From contig CAVVKW010000002.1 in NCBI GenBank assembly GCA_963749035.1, positions 434,001-498,000 of the forward strand: a stretch of DNA of 64,000 nucleotides. The letters are read 5' to 3'. Under the pieces are notes generated by a model. It searched no databases. It was given only the letters and a program-made list of their open reading frames with translations, and had not been told where the DNA came from. Source of the stretch: CAVVKW01 sp963749035. Lineage in GTDB: Bacteria; Verrucomicrobiota; Verrucomicrobiia; Chthoniobacterales; JAATET01. Shown here piece after piece: positions 16,800-25,340 of the stretch (the stretch's first letter is position 1; every line of letters starts with the position of its first letter). Made by a program: the position numbers and the translations under genes.

Positions 16800-18101
16800 A
16801 TGAGTCGAAAAGTTCTCTCCCTTACCAAAGGCACCCTCGCAATCATCATGGGCGGAGGCGCCGGCACCCGCCTCTTTCCTCTCACCAAAGAACGGTCCAA
16901 ACCCGCCGTTCCACTCGGTGGTAAATACCGACTGGTCGACATCCCGATCAGCAACTGCCTGAACTCCGGCATCCGCGAGATGTATGTTCTCACGCAGTTC
17001 AACACGACCTCGCTGCATCGCCACATCAACGACACCTACAAATTCGACGGATTCAGCCGTAGCTTCGTCGACATTCTCGCCGCTCAGCAGACCCCCGAAG
17101 GCTCCGATTGGTATCAAGGCACGGCCGACGCCGTTCGGCAGAACATGCGCTACTTCCTCGAAGGCGGCTACGAGCACTTCATCATTCTCAGCGGTGACCA
17201 GCTCTACCGCATGGACTACCGCGACATCCTGCGTCAGCACATCGAGCGCGAAGCCGACATCACGCTCGGCGTGATTCCCGTCAACCGAGCCGCCGTTCCG
17301 GGCTTCGGCATCATGCACACCGACGAGAACAAGCGAGTCATCGAGTTCGTCGAAAAACCGAAGGACCCCGCCGTTCAGGACACCCTCCGAATCCCCAAGC
17401 CGATTCTCCGTTCCCTCGGCAAAAGCGAAGACGAGGAACTCTTCCAAGCCTCGATGGGCATCTACGTCTTCAATCGAAGCGTTCTTGAGTCTTGCCTCGA
17501 CAACGACATGGCCGACTTCGGCAAGAACATCATCCCCTCCGCCATCAAGAGCTGCAAAGTCGACGCTTACATCTTCGAAGGTTACTGGGAGGATATCGGG
17601 ACCATCGGAGCCTTTTTCGAGGCCAACCTCGCCCTCACCAACGACGAACCCGCCTACAACTTCTACACCGGCGGCTTCCCGACGTTCACTCAGCCACGCT
17701 TCATGCCGGCCAGCGTCATCCGGAACGCCACCGTGAAACACTCGATCGTCTCCGACGGCAGCCACTTGCTCGGAGCGACGCTCGAACGTTGCGTGATTGG
17801 AATCCGCAGCATCATCCGCGAAAATTCGACGATTAAAAATACCGTCATGATGGGTGCCGACTACTACGACGACGATAACCCCATCATCGCTCAAAAATCC
17901 GCCGAACAGCCCTCCATCGGCATCGGGCGCAATTGCCAGATCGACCACGCCATCATCGATAAAAATGCCCGCATCGGCGACGACGTTGTCATTACCGGCG
18001 AAGGCAAGACCGAGGACAGCGAAGGTCCCGGCTACTACGTGCGCGACGGCATCGTCGTCATTCCTAAAAACTCCGTGATTGCCCCGGGCACCCGGATTTG
18101 A
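16800..18101 (+). CDS. glgC: Glucose-1-phosphate adenylyltransferase (ADP-glucose pyrophosphorylase)
   Basis: 433 residues from ATG 16800. The nucleotidyltransferase motif GGGAGTRLFPLTKERSKPAVPLGGKYRLVDIP, the catalytic region SGDQLYRMDY, the sugar-phosphate site VEFVEKPKDP and IFEGYWEDIGTI are all present. A C-terminal left-handed beta-helix (ATVKHSIVSDGSHLLGATLERCVIG...) closes the protein. It makes ADP-glucose, the glucosyl donor for glycogen. Together with the GH57 branching enzyme at the right edge it supports glycogen storage. The stop lies 20 bp before the lipoprotein ATG. Confidence 0.96.
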   Translation: MSRKVLSLTKGTLAIIMGGGAGTRLFPLTKERSKPAVPLGGKYRLVDIPISNCLNSGIREMYVLTQFNTTSLHRHINDTYKFDGFSRSFVDILAAQQTPEGSDWYQGTADAVRQNMRYFLEGGYEHFIILSGDQLYRMDYRDILRQHIEREADITLGVIPVNRAAVPGFGIMHTDENKRVIEFVEKPKDPAVQDTLRIPKPILRSLGKSEDEELFQASMGIYVFNRSVLESCLDNDMADFGKNIIPSAIKSCKVDAYIFEGYWEDIGTIGAFFEANLALTNDEPAYNFYTGGFPTFTQPRFMPASVIRNATVKHSIVSDGSHLLGATLERCVIGIRSIIRENSTIKNTVMMGADYYDDDNPIIAQKSAEQPSIGIGRNCQIDHAIIDKNARIGDDVVITGEGKTEDSEGPGYYVRDGIVVIPKNSVIAPGTRI

Positions 18102-18121
18102 CCACGATCGCCGGACTTTCG

Positions 18122-18808
18122 ATGACCCATCCATCCGGCGACACCGCGCAATTTTCTTTCGGCAAATGGACGCGGCGGCTCGCCACCGCCGTCCTGCTGA
18201 GCCTCACTTCTGTTTCCGTCTCCGGCTGTCTCTACGACGTCCCGCTGACAATCGAGGCATCGACGAACATCGACACCCGCCTTCTCGGCGTCTTCGAGTA
18301 TGAAGAAACGGTCCTCCCACCCGCCGACGCGCCGCCCCTCGGTCCCGACGACGAAGCTGAAATCGTCATCCACCGGGCTGCGGTGATCCCGCGTGGGCCG
18401 GACACCTACTGGATTTTCTACCGCAATTTCGGCCAGACCCCGGCCAAGACTCTTCGCTTCATCGGCTGGATCTCCCGAGTCGACGACGTCGACTATCTCA
18501 CGCTCATGGATGACACCGAAGGTTCCGATAAAATCGGAAAGTTCTCTTTCGTGAAATTTGACTGGAACTTCCCCGGTAACTTCTCGATCTCCAGCCCGAA
18601 CATGCAGGGGCTCGAGAGCGGCGTGACTCCCATGGAAATGCGGGAGGGCGTCCGCGCTCGCCTTGCCGAAGGAACGCTCTTCCCGTATCAGCCCACTCCC
18701 TGGAAGAAAATCGCTCGAGTCTATCTGGACAAAAACGCTGAGGACGCCGCCCTGCCAATTCCGAAAGAATTCGAATTAGGCACCGAACGCGAGCAACCAG
18801 GTTTGTAG
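18122..18808 (+). CDS. Lipoprotein of unknown function
   Basis: 228 residues from ATG 18122; a TTG at 18098 overlapping the glgC stop is an alternative. A basic region followed by a hydrophobic stretch and the lipobox VSVSGC (Cys about residue 36) indicates lipidation and export. The mature part (EASTNIDTRLLGVFEYEE..., GPDTYWIFYRNFG, RFIGWISRVDDVDYLTLMD) suggests a compact beta-rich domain; no family was recognised. It may share the glgC transcript. Confidence 0.75.
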   Translation: MTHPSGDTAQFSFGKWTRRLATAVLLSLTSVSVSGCLYDVPLTIEASTNIDTRLLGVFEYEETVLPPADAPPLGPDDEAEIVIHRAAVIPRGPDTYWIFYRNFGQTPAKTLRFIGWISRVDDVDYLTLMDDTEGSDKIGKFSFVKFDWNFPGNFSISSPNMQGLESGVTPMEMREGVRARLAEGTLFPYQPTPWKKIARVYLDKNAEDAALPIPKEFELGTEREQPGL

Positions 18809-18861
18809 GTCGGCTCGGCTGCGACTTGCTCACCACTCGGTCGTAATCCGAAACCAACTCT

Positions 18862-19302
18862 TTGAGCGACGCCGATCCCCACAATCTCGATCGATTCCGC
18901 AGCGCTCAAACCGGGACTTTCGAGCGCGCTTTACGCGAACTCCGGCGAGGTCGGAAAGATTCGCACTGGATCTGGTTTATCTTCCCTCAGGTTGCCGGGC
19001 TCGGCCGAAGTCCCACGGCGGAGAAATATTCCATCCGATCCCGCGAGGAAGCCGTCGCGTATCTGACCGACAGCCACCTCGCTCCTCGACTCGAACAATG
19101 CTGCGAAGCCCTTCTGCTCAATCAAGGCCGACACGTCTCTGGAATCATGGGGTTTCCGGATGACCTGAAATTGCGATCGTCGATGACCCTGTTCGCCGAG
19201 CTCTCTCCGCCGGACAGCATTTTTCACCAGGTCCTTAGCGAGTTCTTCGACGGACAGAAGGACGACAAAACTCTCGCGTTTCTCCTCGCCGGGGAGCCCT
19301 AG
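18862..19302 (+). CDS. DUF1810 family protein
   Basis: 146 residues from TTG 18862 (no ATG in the first part). The opening DPHNLDRFRSAQTGTFERALRELRRGRKDSHWIWFIFPQVAGLGRSPTAEKYSI is the DUF1810 signature, ending in GIMGFPDDLKLRSSMTLFAEL...FHQVLSEFFDGQKDDKTL. The family's function is not known, although it is related in fold to calpastatin-like and found near ADP-ribose/NAD-linked domains. It converges with the EVE-domain gene. Confidence 0.88.
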   Translation: MSDADPHNLDRFRSAQTGTFERALRELRRGRKDSHWIWFIFPQVAGLGRSPTAEKYSIRSREEAVAYLTDSHLAPRLEQCCEALLLNQGRHVSGIMGFPDDLKLRSSMTLFAELSPPDSIFHQVLSEFFDGQKDDKTLAFLLAGEP

Positions 19303-19326
19303 ACTCGCCCGATCCACCGCGGCCGA

Positions 19327-19737
19327 TCAGCGACTCAGTCCAACGATCTCGCGGTATTCACCCGCTTTCAAAGGCATCACGCTCAACCGCGAGTTTCGGA
19401 CCAAGGCGATCTCGGACAACGACGCTCGTGCCTTCACGTCTGCCAAAGTCACCGGAGAGCTCAGCGCCTTCTTCGGTATCAGATCGACGCACACCCAATC
19501 TCCCTCCTTCACCGTCGGGTCCGCGTAAGCTTGCTTGCCCACCTCCGCCGTGCCGACGACCGCCCGCACTTTCCCGCTGTGGTAAAACAACACCGCGTCC
19601 CCCTCACTCATCGCCCGCAGATTGTTCCGGGCTTGGAAATTGCGGACGCCCGTCCAGGCGGTTCCACCGTCCTCGACGAAATCGTCCCACGAGTAATCCT
19701 CGGGCTCCTGCTTCACCAACCAATGCTTCTTCGCCAC
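19327..19737 (-). CDS. EVE domain protein
   Basis: 136 residues from ATG 19737. The EVE/PUA-like signature is clear: HWLVKQEPEDYSWDDFVEDGGTAWTGVRNFQARNNLRAMSEGDAVLFYHSGKVRAVVGTAEV. EVE domains bind modified bases in DNA or RNA; the human homologue THYN1 reads 5-hydroxymethylcytosine. It lies 14 bp after the tadA stop on the same strand, suggesting co-transcription with a tRNA-editing enzyme. Confidence 0.92.
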   Translation of the reverse strand: MAKKHWLVKQEPEDYSWDDFVEDGGTAWTGVRNFQARNNLRAMSEGDAVLFYHSGKVRAVVGTAEVGKQAYADPTVKEGDWVCVDLIPKKALSSPVTLADVKARASLSEIALVRNSRLSVMPLKAGEYREIVGLSR

Positions 19738-19751
19738 CCGGCCAAATTACG

Positions 19752-20231
19752 CTATCCGCGCCGCTCCATGAAGAACGCTTTCAACAATCCCGCGCACGCC
19801 TCGGCCTCGACCCCGGACACGACTTCGGCCCGGTGATTGAGCTCCTTCGTTCGGAGTAGGTCGATCCATCCCCCCGCAGCGCCCCCCTTCAAGTCCGAGC
19901 AGCCAAAAATGACCCGCCGCAGCCTCGCGTGAACGATCGCCCCCGCGCACATCGGACACGGCTCCTTCGTCACGTAGAGATCGCAGTCCGTCAGCCGCCA
20001 GTCCTCCGTCACCGCCTCCGCCTGCGTGATCGCCAGCATTTCGGCGTGCGCCGTCGCGTCCGTGAGCGTCTCGACCTGATTCCACGATCTCGCGATGATC
20101 TTTCCCTCGCGCACGACCACCGCGCCGATCGGCACCTCTTCGGCCTCGTAAGCCCGATGGGCCTGCCGAAGCGCCTCACGCATGAAATACGCGTCGCTTT
20201 CCAAATCAATCAGGACGTCCTCGCTCTCCAC
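19752..20231 (-). CDS. tadA: tRNA-specific adenosine deaminase
   Basis: 159 residues from ATG 20231. The cytidine-deaminase-fold motifs HAEMLA (catalytic glutamate) and PCPMCAGAI (zinc cysteines) are present, with VPIGAVVVREGKIIARSWNQVE upstream and a typical TadA C-terminus (ACAGLLKAFFMERR). The enzyme converts A34 to inosine in tRNA-Arg(ACG). Length is normal. It precedes the EVE gene on the same strand and diverges from rpe across 47 bp. Confidence 0.94.
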   Translation of the reverse strand: MESEDVLIDLESDAYFMREALRQAHRAYEAEEVPIGAVVVREGKIIARSWNQVETLTDATAHAEMLAITQAEAVTEDWRLTDCDLYVTKEPCPMCAGAIVHARLRRVIFGCSDLKGGAAGGWIDLLRTKELNHRAEVVSGVEAEACAGLLKAFFMERRG

Positions 20232-20278
20232 GCAATCCGATATAGTCGAAGCCCGCGCCGACCGCTAAAACAATCCAC

Positions 20279-20932
20279 GTGAATCCGCGACCGACCATCA
20301 TTGCGCCCTCCATCCTCGCCAGCGACTTCACCCGCCTCGGCGAAGAAGTCGAATCCGTGACCGCCGCCGGTGCAGACTGGATCCACTGCGACATCATGGA
20401 CGGCCATTTCGTCGACAACATCTCCTTCGGACCCGCGTTCACCACCGCCGCCGGTCGTCACACCAAGCTCCCGCTCGACGTCCACCTCATGATATCTCGT
20501 CCTGATCTCTACCTCGAGCGGTTCACCGACGTCGCGGGGACGATCTCGGTCCACGTCGAAGCCGACCACGACGTCGCCGCGACGCTCGAAAAGATTCGCG
20601 CGGCCAACTGCCGAGCCGGCCTCGCCATCAGCCCGCCCACCGACTTCGAGCGCATCAAACCCTTTCTCGGTCAATTCGACCTCCTGCTCGTCATGACCGT
20701 CAACCCCGGTTTTGGCGGCCAGCGTTTCCTGCCGAAAACCCTCGAAAAGGTCCGCTCCGGCGCGGACCTCCGTGCAGACGGCAATCACGACTTCGACATC
20801 GAGGTCGACGGCGGCATCACTCGCGAGACCGCCCCCGACGCTCGTTCGGCTGGCGCCAACGTTTTCGTCGCGGGGACCTCCGTCTTCAAAGCGGAGGATC
20901 GCCGGGCCGCGATCGCGTCGCTCCGCGAATAA
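20279..20932 (+). CDS. rpe: Ribulose-phosphate 3-epimerase
   Basis: 217 residues from GTG 20279. TIM-barrel motifs of the family are visible: IIAPSILASDFTRLGEE, WIHCDIMDGHFVDNISFGP, LDVHLMISRPD, VMTVNPGFGGQRF and DIEVDGGITRETAP. The enzyme interconverts ribulose-5-phosphate and xylulose-5-phosphate in the pentose phosphate pathway. Its stop is 30 bp from the stop of the convergent SLC13 gene. Confidence 0.95.
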   Translation: MNPRPTIIAPSILASDFTRLGEEVESVTAAGADWIHCDIMDGHFVDNISFGPAFTTAAGRHTKLPLDVHLMISRPDLYLERFTDVAGTISVHVEADHDVAATLEKIRAANCRAGLAISPPTDFERIKPFLGQFDLLLVMTVNPGFGGQRFLPKTLEKVRSGADLRADGNHDFDIEVDGGITRETAPDARSAGANVFVAGTSVFKAEDRRAAIASLRE

Positions 20933-20962
20933 TCGAACGTCTGACGGTTCGCCCCACTCGCC

Positions 20963-22750
20963 TCAAAATTCCCAGAAGATCGGGATCAGCCACACGGCGA
21001 TCGCCCAGAGCATCAGATTCAACGGAATACCAATCTTCGGAAAGTCCGAGAATTTGTATCCACCCGCACCAAAGACGTACGTATTGGTCTGGTAGCCGAT
21101 CGGCGAGCAGAAGCTCGCGCTTGCGCCAAACATCACCGCAACGATAAACGGTCGGGCGTCGACCCCCATCGAAGCCGCGATCCCGATCACGATCGGAGTC
21201 ATCAAGATCGCCACGGCGTTGTTCGTCACGAGCTCCGTCAGAATTGACGCCATGAGATAGACCGCCGCCAGGACCACCACCGGACCGAAATCCGCCAGCC
21301 CGCCCGCGACCGCCTCCGCGATCAACTTCGCCCCGCCGGTGACCTCCATCGCCTTCCCGAGCCCCAGCATCCCGACGATGAGAAACAAGATCTTCCATTC
21401 GACCGACGCATACGCTTCCCGAGCGTCCAGACAACGCGCCAGCACGACGACCACCGCCCCCGCCAACGCCGCCGAGACGATCGGGATGATCTCAAACGCC
21501 GAGAGCAACATCACCGCGAGGATGGAAACGATCGCGATCGGCGCCTTACTCCTCCGGAACGGCTTCTCGGTCGTCTCGTTCAGACTGAGAAAATCATCAT
21601 CCTCTCGCAGGCGACTGATGTTTTCCGTCGGGCCTTCGAAGATGATCGTGTCCCCGAAGTGCATCGGGATGTCCTGAAAATTTTCGAACAAATTCTGACC
21701 ACGCCGATGCAACGCCGCGGCCGCCACGCCGTAGCGACGCCGCAATTTCATGTTCCGAATCGTGCGCCCAATGAACCTCGAGTCCGGACCGATGATGGCC
21801 TCGACCAGCTGAAGCGACCTTGAAGCCGTCCCCGCCTCCGGCTCGTGTTCGTCGTCAAAGGCAAGTCCCTGCGTCTCCTGGATCGCCGCGATTCCTCGGG
21901 CGTGCGCCTTGAAAACCAGCACGTCATTCGGTTCGACGACGAGTTTGTCGATCGCCACGTCCGACACCCGCCGACCGCCGCGGAATACCTCGAACACCCG
22001 CGTCGTCCGGCTTTTTCCAATCTGCGTTGCTCCGAGTTCCTTTCCGATCATCGGCGAATCCGGGCGGACCACGGCCTGACTGCAAAAACTTCGCGTGTCT
22101 TCACTGGACAGCAGCGACGAAAGCGTCTGCCGATCCGGCAGGAGCTTCCGACCGACCGTCAAGATATACACCGTGCCAATCACCGAATACACGGCACCCA
22201 TCTTCGTGATCTCGAAGATCGAGAACCTCGGCTGCCCCATCTCGTGAGCAACTCCAGACACGAGGATGTTCGTCGACGTTCCGATCAACGTCATCGTCCC
22301 CCCGAGAATCGCGAAGGTCGACAACGGCATCAGCAACTTCGATGAGATCACGCCGGTGCTCCGCGAAAACGCCAGCAGCACCGGGAGGAATACCACCACC
22401 ACCGGAGTGTTGTTCACGCAGGCCGAGAGCGGAATGACGATCACCGCCATCAACACGAGCGCCCTCAATTCACTCTTCCCAGCCGCCTTCGTGAAAGCTC
22501 GCGCCAATGAATCGATCGCCCCGGTTCTCTGCAACGCCGCGCTGAGAACAAACATCGCGCCAATCGTGATCGGCGCACTGTTGCTGAACAGATTGAGGAC
22601 GTCCTTCTCGTCGAGCACTCCCAGGCAAATCACGGCCACCAGTGCGCTCAGCGCGACCAGATCAGGCGTCACCCACTCCTTCACAAAGGCCACGAGCACG
22701 ACACCCGTCACGGCAAACACCGCGAGCATCTGAAAAGTTTCCCAAGACAT
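20963..22750 (-). CDS. SLC13/DASS-type permease with two RCK_C (TrkA-C) domains
   Basis: 595 residues from ATG 22750 (MSWETFQMLAVFAVTG). N-terminal membrane segments with ACVNNTPVVVVFLPV and GTSTNILVSG resemble the sodium:dicarboxylate/sulfate carriers. Two cytoplasmic RCK_C domains occupy roughly residues 225-400 (LVVEPNDVLVFKAHARGI and MHFGDTIIFEGPTENI are their ends). A second membrane half carries ELVTNNAVAILMTPIVIGIA and CSPIGYQTNTYVFGAGGYKFSDF. The substrate cannot be told from sequence; sulfate, dicarboxylates and others occur in this family. The gene diverges from spmAB. Confidence 0.9.
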   Translation of the reverse strand: MSWETFQMLAVFAVTGVVLVAFVKEWVTPDLVALSALVAVICLGVLDEKDVLNLFSNSAPITIGAMFVLSAALQRTGAIDSLARAFTKAAGKSELRALVLMAVIVIPLSACVNNTPVVVVFLPVLLAFSRSTGVISSKLLMPLSTFAILGGTMTLIGTSTNILVSGVAHEMGQPRFSIFEITKMGAVYSVIGTVYILTVGRKLLPDRQTLSSLLSSEDTRSFCSQAVVRPDSPMIGKELGATQIGKSRTTRVFEVFRGGRRVSDVAIDKLVVEPNDVLVFKAHARGIAAIQETQGLAFDDEHEPEAGTASRSLQLVEAIIGPDSRFIGRTIRNMKLRRRYGVAAAALHRRGQNLFENFQDIPMHFGDTIIFEGPTENISRLREDDDFLSLNETTEKPFRRSKAPIAIVSILAVMLLSAFEIIPIVSAALAGAVVVVLARCLDAREAYASVEWKILFLIVGMLGLGKAMEVTGGAKLIAEAVAGGLADFGPVVVLAAVYLMASILTELVTNNAVAILMTPIVIGIAASMGVDARPFIVAVMFGASASFCSPIGYQTNTYVFGAGGYKFSDFPKIGIPLNLMLWAIAVWLIPIFWEF

Positions 22751-22859
22751 TTGAGCCCACGCTAAAAGCACTCCGGGCCGACACCTGTCGAGCGAGAATT
22801 CCACGTCAGCCCTCCGTATTTCTCATTCCCCATTTCGGATTTCGCAGTAAAACCGACCG

Positions 22860-24179
22860 ATGCTGAACTACATCTGGCTCGGACTCGTCCTTGCGGGCGT
22901 CCTCCTGGGCGCGCTTACCGGGCGGCTCGGCGAGGTCGCGACCGGTGCCATCGACATGACGAAGCTCGCCGTCATGGACATCGCTCTTCCGCTCGCCGGC
23001 GTCATGGCCCTCTGGCTCGGTCTCATGCGCCTGGCCGAACGCTCCGGTCTCGTTCTCATTCTTGCCCGCGTCCTCCGCCCCGCGATGCGCCGACTTTTTC
23101 CAGACGTCCCGTCGGAAGATCCCGCCATCGGTGCCATCGTGATGAACATGGCCGCCAACATGCTCGGCCTCGCGAACGCCGCCACTCCCCTGGGTCTCCG
23201 CGCCATGCAACACCTTGAGCGACTCAATCCCCACCCCGGCACCGCCACCAATGCGATGTGCACCTTCCTCGCGCTGAATACCAGCAGCGTCCAACTCATC
23301 CCTGCCACCGTCGTTGCCATCCTCGCCGCCGCCGGATCGACCAACCCGACCGCCGTCATCGGCCCCGCCTTCGTTGCCACCCTCTGCAGCACCATCGCCG
23401 CCGTCATCGCCGTCAAGTTCCTCGAGAAACTCCCGGTTTACCGCCTCCCCGCCGCGCCAGCCCCGACCGCCGAAGACGTCAAAATGGCCGTGGCCGCCGC
23501 GGCCGAAGAGGAAGAGGTGCTCCCCGACAACCCACCGCCCCTTCAGTGGTGGGGAATGCTCATCCTGCTCGCCTTCCTCGCGGTCATGGCCGTCGCCGCC
23601 GTCCAACTCGTCGTCAACCCGGCCGGAGACATCTCCTCGAACCCCGTCGCTCGCGTCGTCTCCGCCATTTCCACCTTGGCGATCCCATTCCTGCTGGCGT
23701 TTTTCCCGCTCTACGCCTGCCTGCGTCGCGTCCCCGTTTACGAGGAATTCGTCGACGGGGCCAAAGAGGGCTTCCAGGTCGCCGTGCGAATCATCCCATT
23801 TCTCGTCGCCATCCTCGTGGCCATCGGCATGTTCCGCGCCGCGGGTGGCATCGACTACATGGCGCGCGCCCTTGGCCCGCTCCTCAATGTCGTTGGCTTC
23901 CCGGTCGAACTCCTCCCCATGGTTCTCATCCGGCCCCTGTCCGGATCTGGTGCCACCGGACTCTTCACCGACGTCGTGGCCAACAACGGACCGGACAGCC
24001 TCGCCGCCATGATGGGCGGTTCGATCATGGGCAGCACGGAGACGACCTTCTACGTCATCGCCGTTTACTTCGGGTCGGTCGCCGTGCGCCGCACCCGCCA
24101 CGCCGTCCCCGCTGGCCTGATCGCCGACGCCACCGGCGTCATCGCCTCGCTCGTCGTCTGCCGTCTCCTGTTCGCGTAA
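22860..24179 (+). CDS. Fused SpmA-SpmB-like membrane protein (nucleoside-recognition 'Gate' domains)
   Basis: 439 residues from ATG 22860. The first half corresponds to SpmA (LPLAGVMALWLGLMRLAERSG, NMAANMLGLANAATPLGLRAM, MCTFLALNTSSVQLIP). The second half, after an Ala/Glu-rich linker near residues 200-220, corresponds to SpmB (EGFQVAVRIIPFLVAILVAIGMFRAAGG, IRPLSGSGATGLFTDVV, MGSTETTFYVIAVYFGSV). In Bacillus the two proteins act in spore-core dehydration, but fused forms are widespread in non-sporulating bacteria, where the role is unknown. It lies 27 bp before thiH on the same strand. Confidence 0.9.
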   Translation: MLNYIWLGLVLAGVLLGALTGRLGEVATGAIDMTKLAVMDIALPLAGVMALWLGLMRLAERSGLVLILARVLRPAMRRLFPDVPSEDPAIGAIVMNMAANMLGLANAATPLGLRAMQHLERLNPHPGTATNAMCTFLALNTSSVQLIPATVVAILAAAGSTNPTAVIGPAFVATLCSTIAAVIAVKFLEKLPVYRLPAAPAPTAEDVKMAVAAAAEEEEVLPDNPPPLQWWGMLILLAFLAVMAVAAVQLVVNPAGDISSNPVARVVSAISTLAIPFLLAFFPLYACLRRVPVYEEFVDGAKEGFQVAVRIIPFLVAILVAIGMFRAAGGIDYMARALGPLLNVVGFPVELLPMVLIRPLSGSGATGLFTDVVANNGPDSLAAMMGGSIMGSTETTFYVIAVYFGSVAVRRTRHAVPAGLIADATGVIASLVVCRLLFA

Positions 24180-24205
24180 TCGCGATTCACCGTTACAGTC
24201 CTCTC

Positions 24206-25318
24206 GTGGCCTTCTCCGAACGATTTGAAACCGCGATCGCGAGCCCGTTCGCGCAGCGATTTCGGGCACTGCTCGATCCGATTCCCGACGCCCGGCTCGA
24301 CGCGATGGCCGCCGAGTCCAGCGCGATCACTCGCCGCTTTTTCGGACGGACCATGCGTCTTTTTGCGCCGCTCTACCTCTCGAACGAGTGCATCAATTCC
24401 TGCGCGTATTGTGGATTCTCCCGCGAGAACGCCATCCTCCGCGTCACGCTCGAGATTGACGAAACCCTCGCCGAAGCTCGCCACCTCGCCGACCAGGGTT
24501 TTCGCAATCTCCTCCTCGTCGCCGGCGAGCACCCGAAATTCGTCAGCAACGGCTACCTCGAAAACGCCATTCGCCGACTGACCGCTATCATCCCCGGCAT
24601 CTCGCTCGAAGTCGCGCCCATGGAAACCGCCGACTACCTCCCGCTCGTCGAAGCCGGGTGCGAGGGACTCGTCGTTTACCAGGAAACCTACGACCGTCCC
24701 GCCTACGCCGAGCACCATACCGCCGGACCCAAGAAGGACTTCGACTGGCGCCTCGATTGCCCCGAGCGAGCGCACGCCGCTGGATTCCGCCGTCTCGGTA
24801 TCGGCGCGCTCTTCGGGCTCGCCGACTGGCGCGATGAAGCCGTCGCGCTTGCCGCCCACCTCGACCACCTCCAGCGAGAGTGCTGGACCTCGCAACTGAC
24901 CGTTAGCCTTCCCCGACTCAAGCCCGCCGCCGGCGAGTTTGTTCCGCGCCACGTCATCACCGACCGCGAGTTCATCCAGCTCCACCTCGCGCTCCGCCTC
25001 ACTTTCCCGCACGTCGGCCTCGTCCTCAGCACCCGCGAGCCCGCCCCACTCCGCGACGCCCTCGCTCCTCTCGGCGTCACCATGATGTCCGCCGGCTCCC
25101 ACACTGAACCCGGCGGCTACACCGGTCAGGGCTCCGACAACCTCCACACCACCGTTCGCGGACGCAAAGTCGAGATGACAACCTCGGAAGTCGACCGAGC
25201 AACCGAGCAGTTTGCCATTTCTGACGACCGCTCCCCCGCCGAAGTTGCCGAGCGATTGATCACCCTTGGCCTTGATCCGGTGTGGAAAGACTGGGACGGC
25301 GCCATCTTGCGGCACTAG
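24206..25318 (+). CDS. thiH: 2-iminoacetate synthase
   Basis: 370 residues from GTG 24206. The radical-SAM cluster motif is CINSCAYCGF (C-x3-C-x2-C) near residue 60. The family blocks APLYLSNECINSC, LLVAGEHPKFVS, VYQETYD, GIGALFGLADWR and SLPRLKPA are present. The enzyme cleaves tyrosine to dehydroglycine for the thiazole part of thiamine. Other thiamine genes (thiG, thiS, thiC) are not in the window. The frame is open far upstream inside spmAB, but that part is antisense-like and was excluded. Confidence 0.94.
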   Translation: MAFSERFETAIASPFAQRFRALLDPIPDARLDAMAAESSAITRRFFGRTMRLFAPLYLSNECINSCAYCGFSRENAILRVTLEIDETLAEARHLADQGFRNLLLVAGEHPKFVSNGYLENAIRRLTAIIPGISLEVAPMETADYLPLVEAGCEGLVVYQETYDRPAYAEHHTAGPKKDFDWRLDCPERAHAAGFRRLGIGALFGLADWRDEAVALAAHLDHLQRECWTSQLTVSLPRLKPAAGEFVPRHVITDREFIQLHLALRLTFPHVGLVLSTREPAPLRDALAPLGVTMMSAGSHTEPGGYTGQGSDNLHTTVRGRKVEMTTSEVDRATEQFAISDDRSPAEVAERLITLGLDPVWKDWDGAILRH

Positions 25319-25340
25319 ATCAAAATCACTACCACAGCGC

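Noticed and set aside
22806..24269. Long minus-strand frame opposite the SpmA-SpmB gene
   Set aside because: Repetitive Gly/Asp/Glu/Arg composition and no motif; the opposite strand has conserved membrane blocks.
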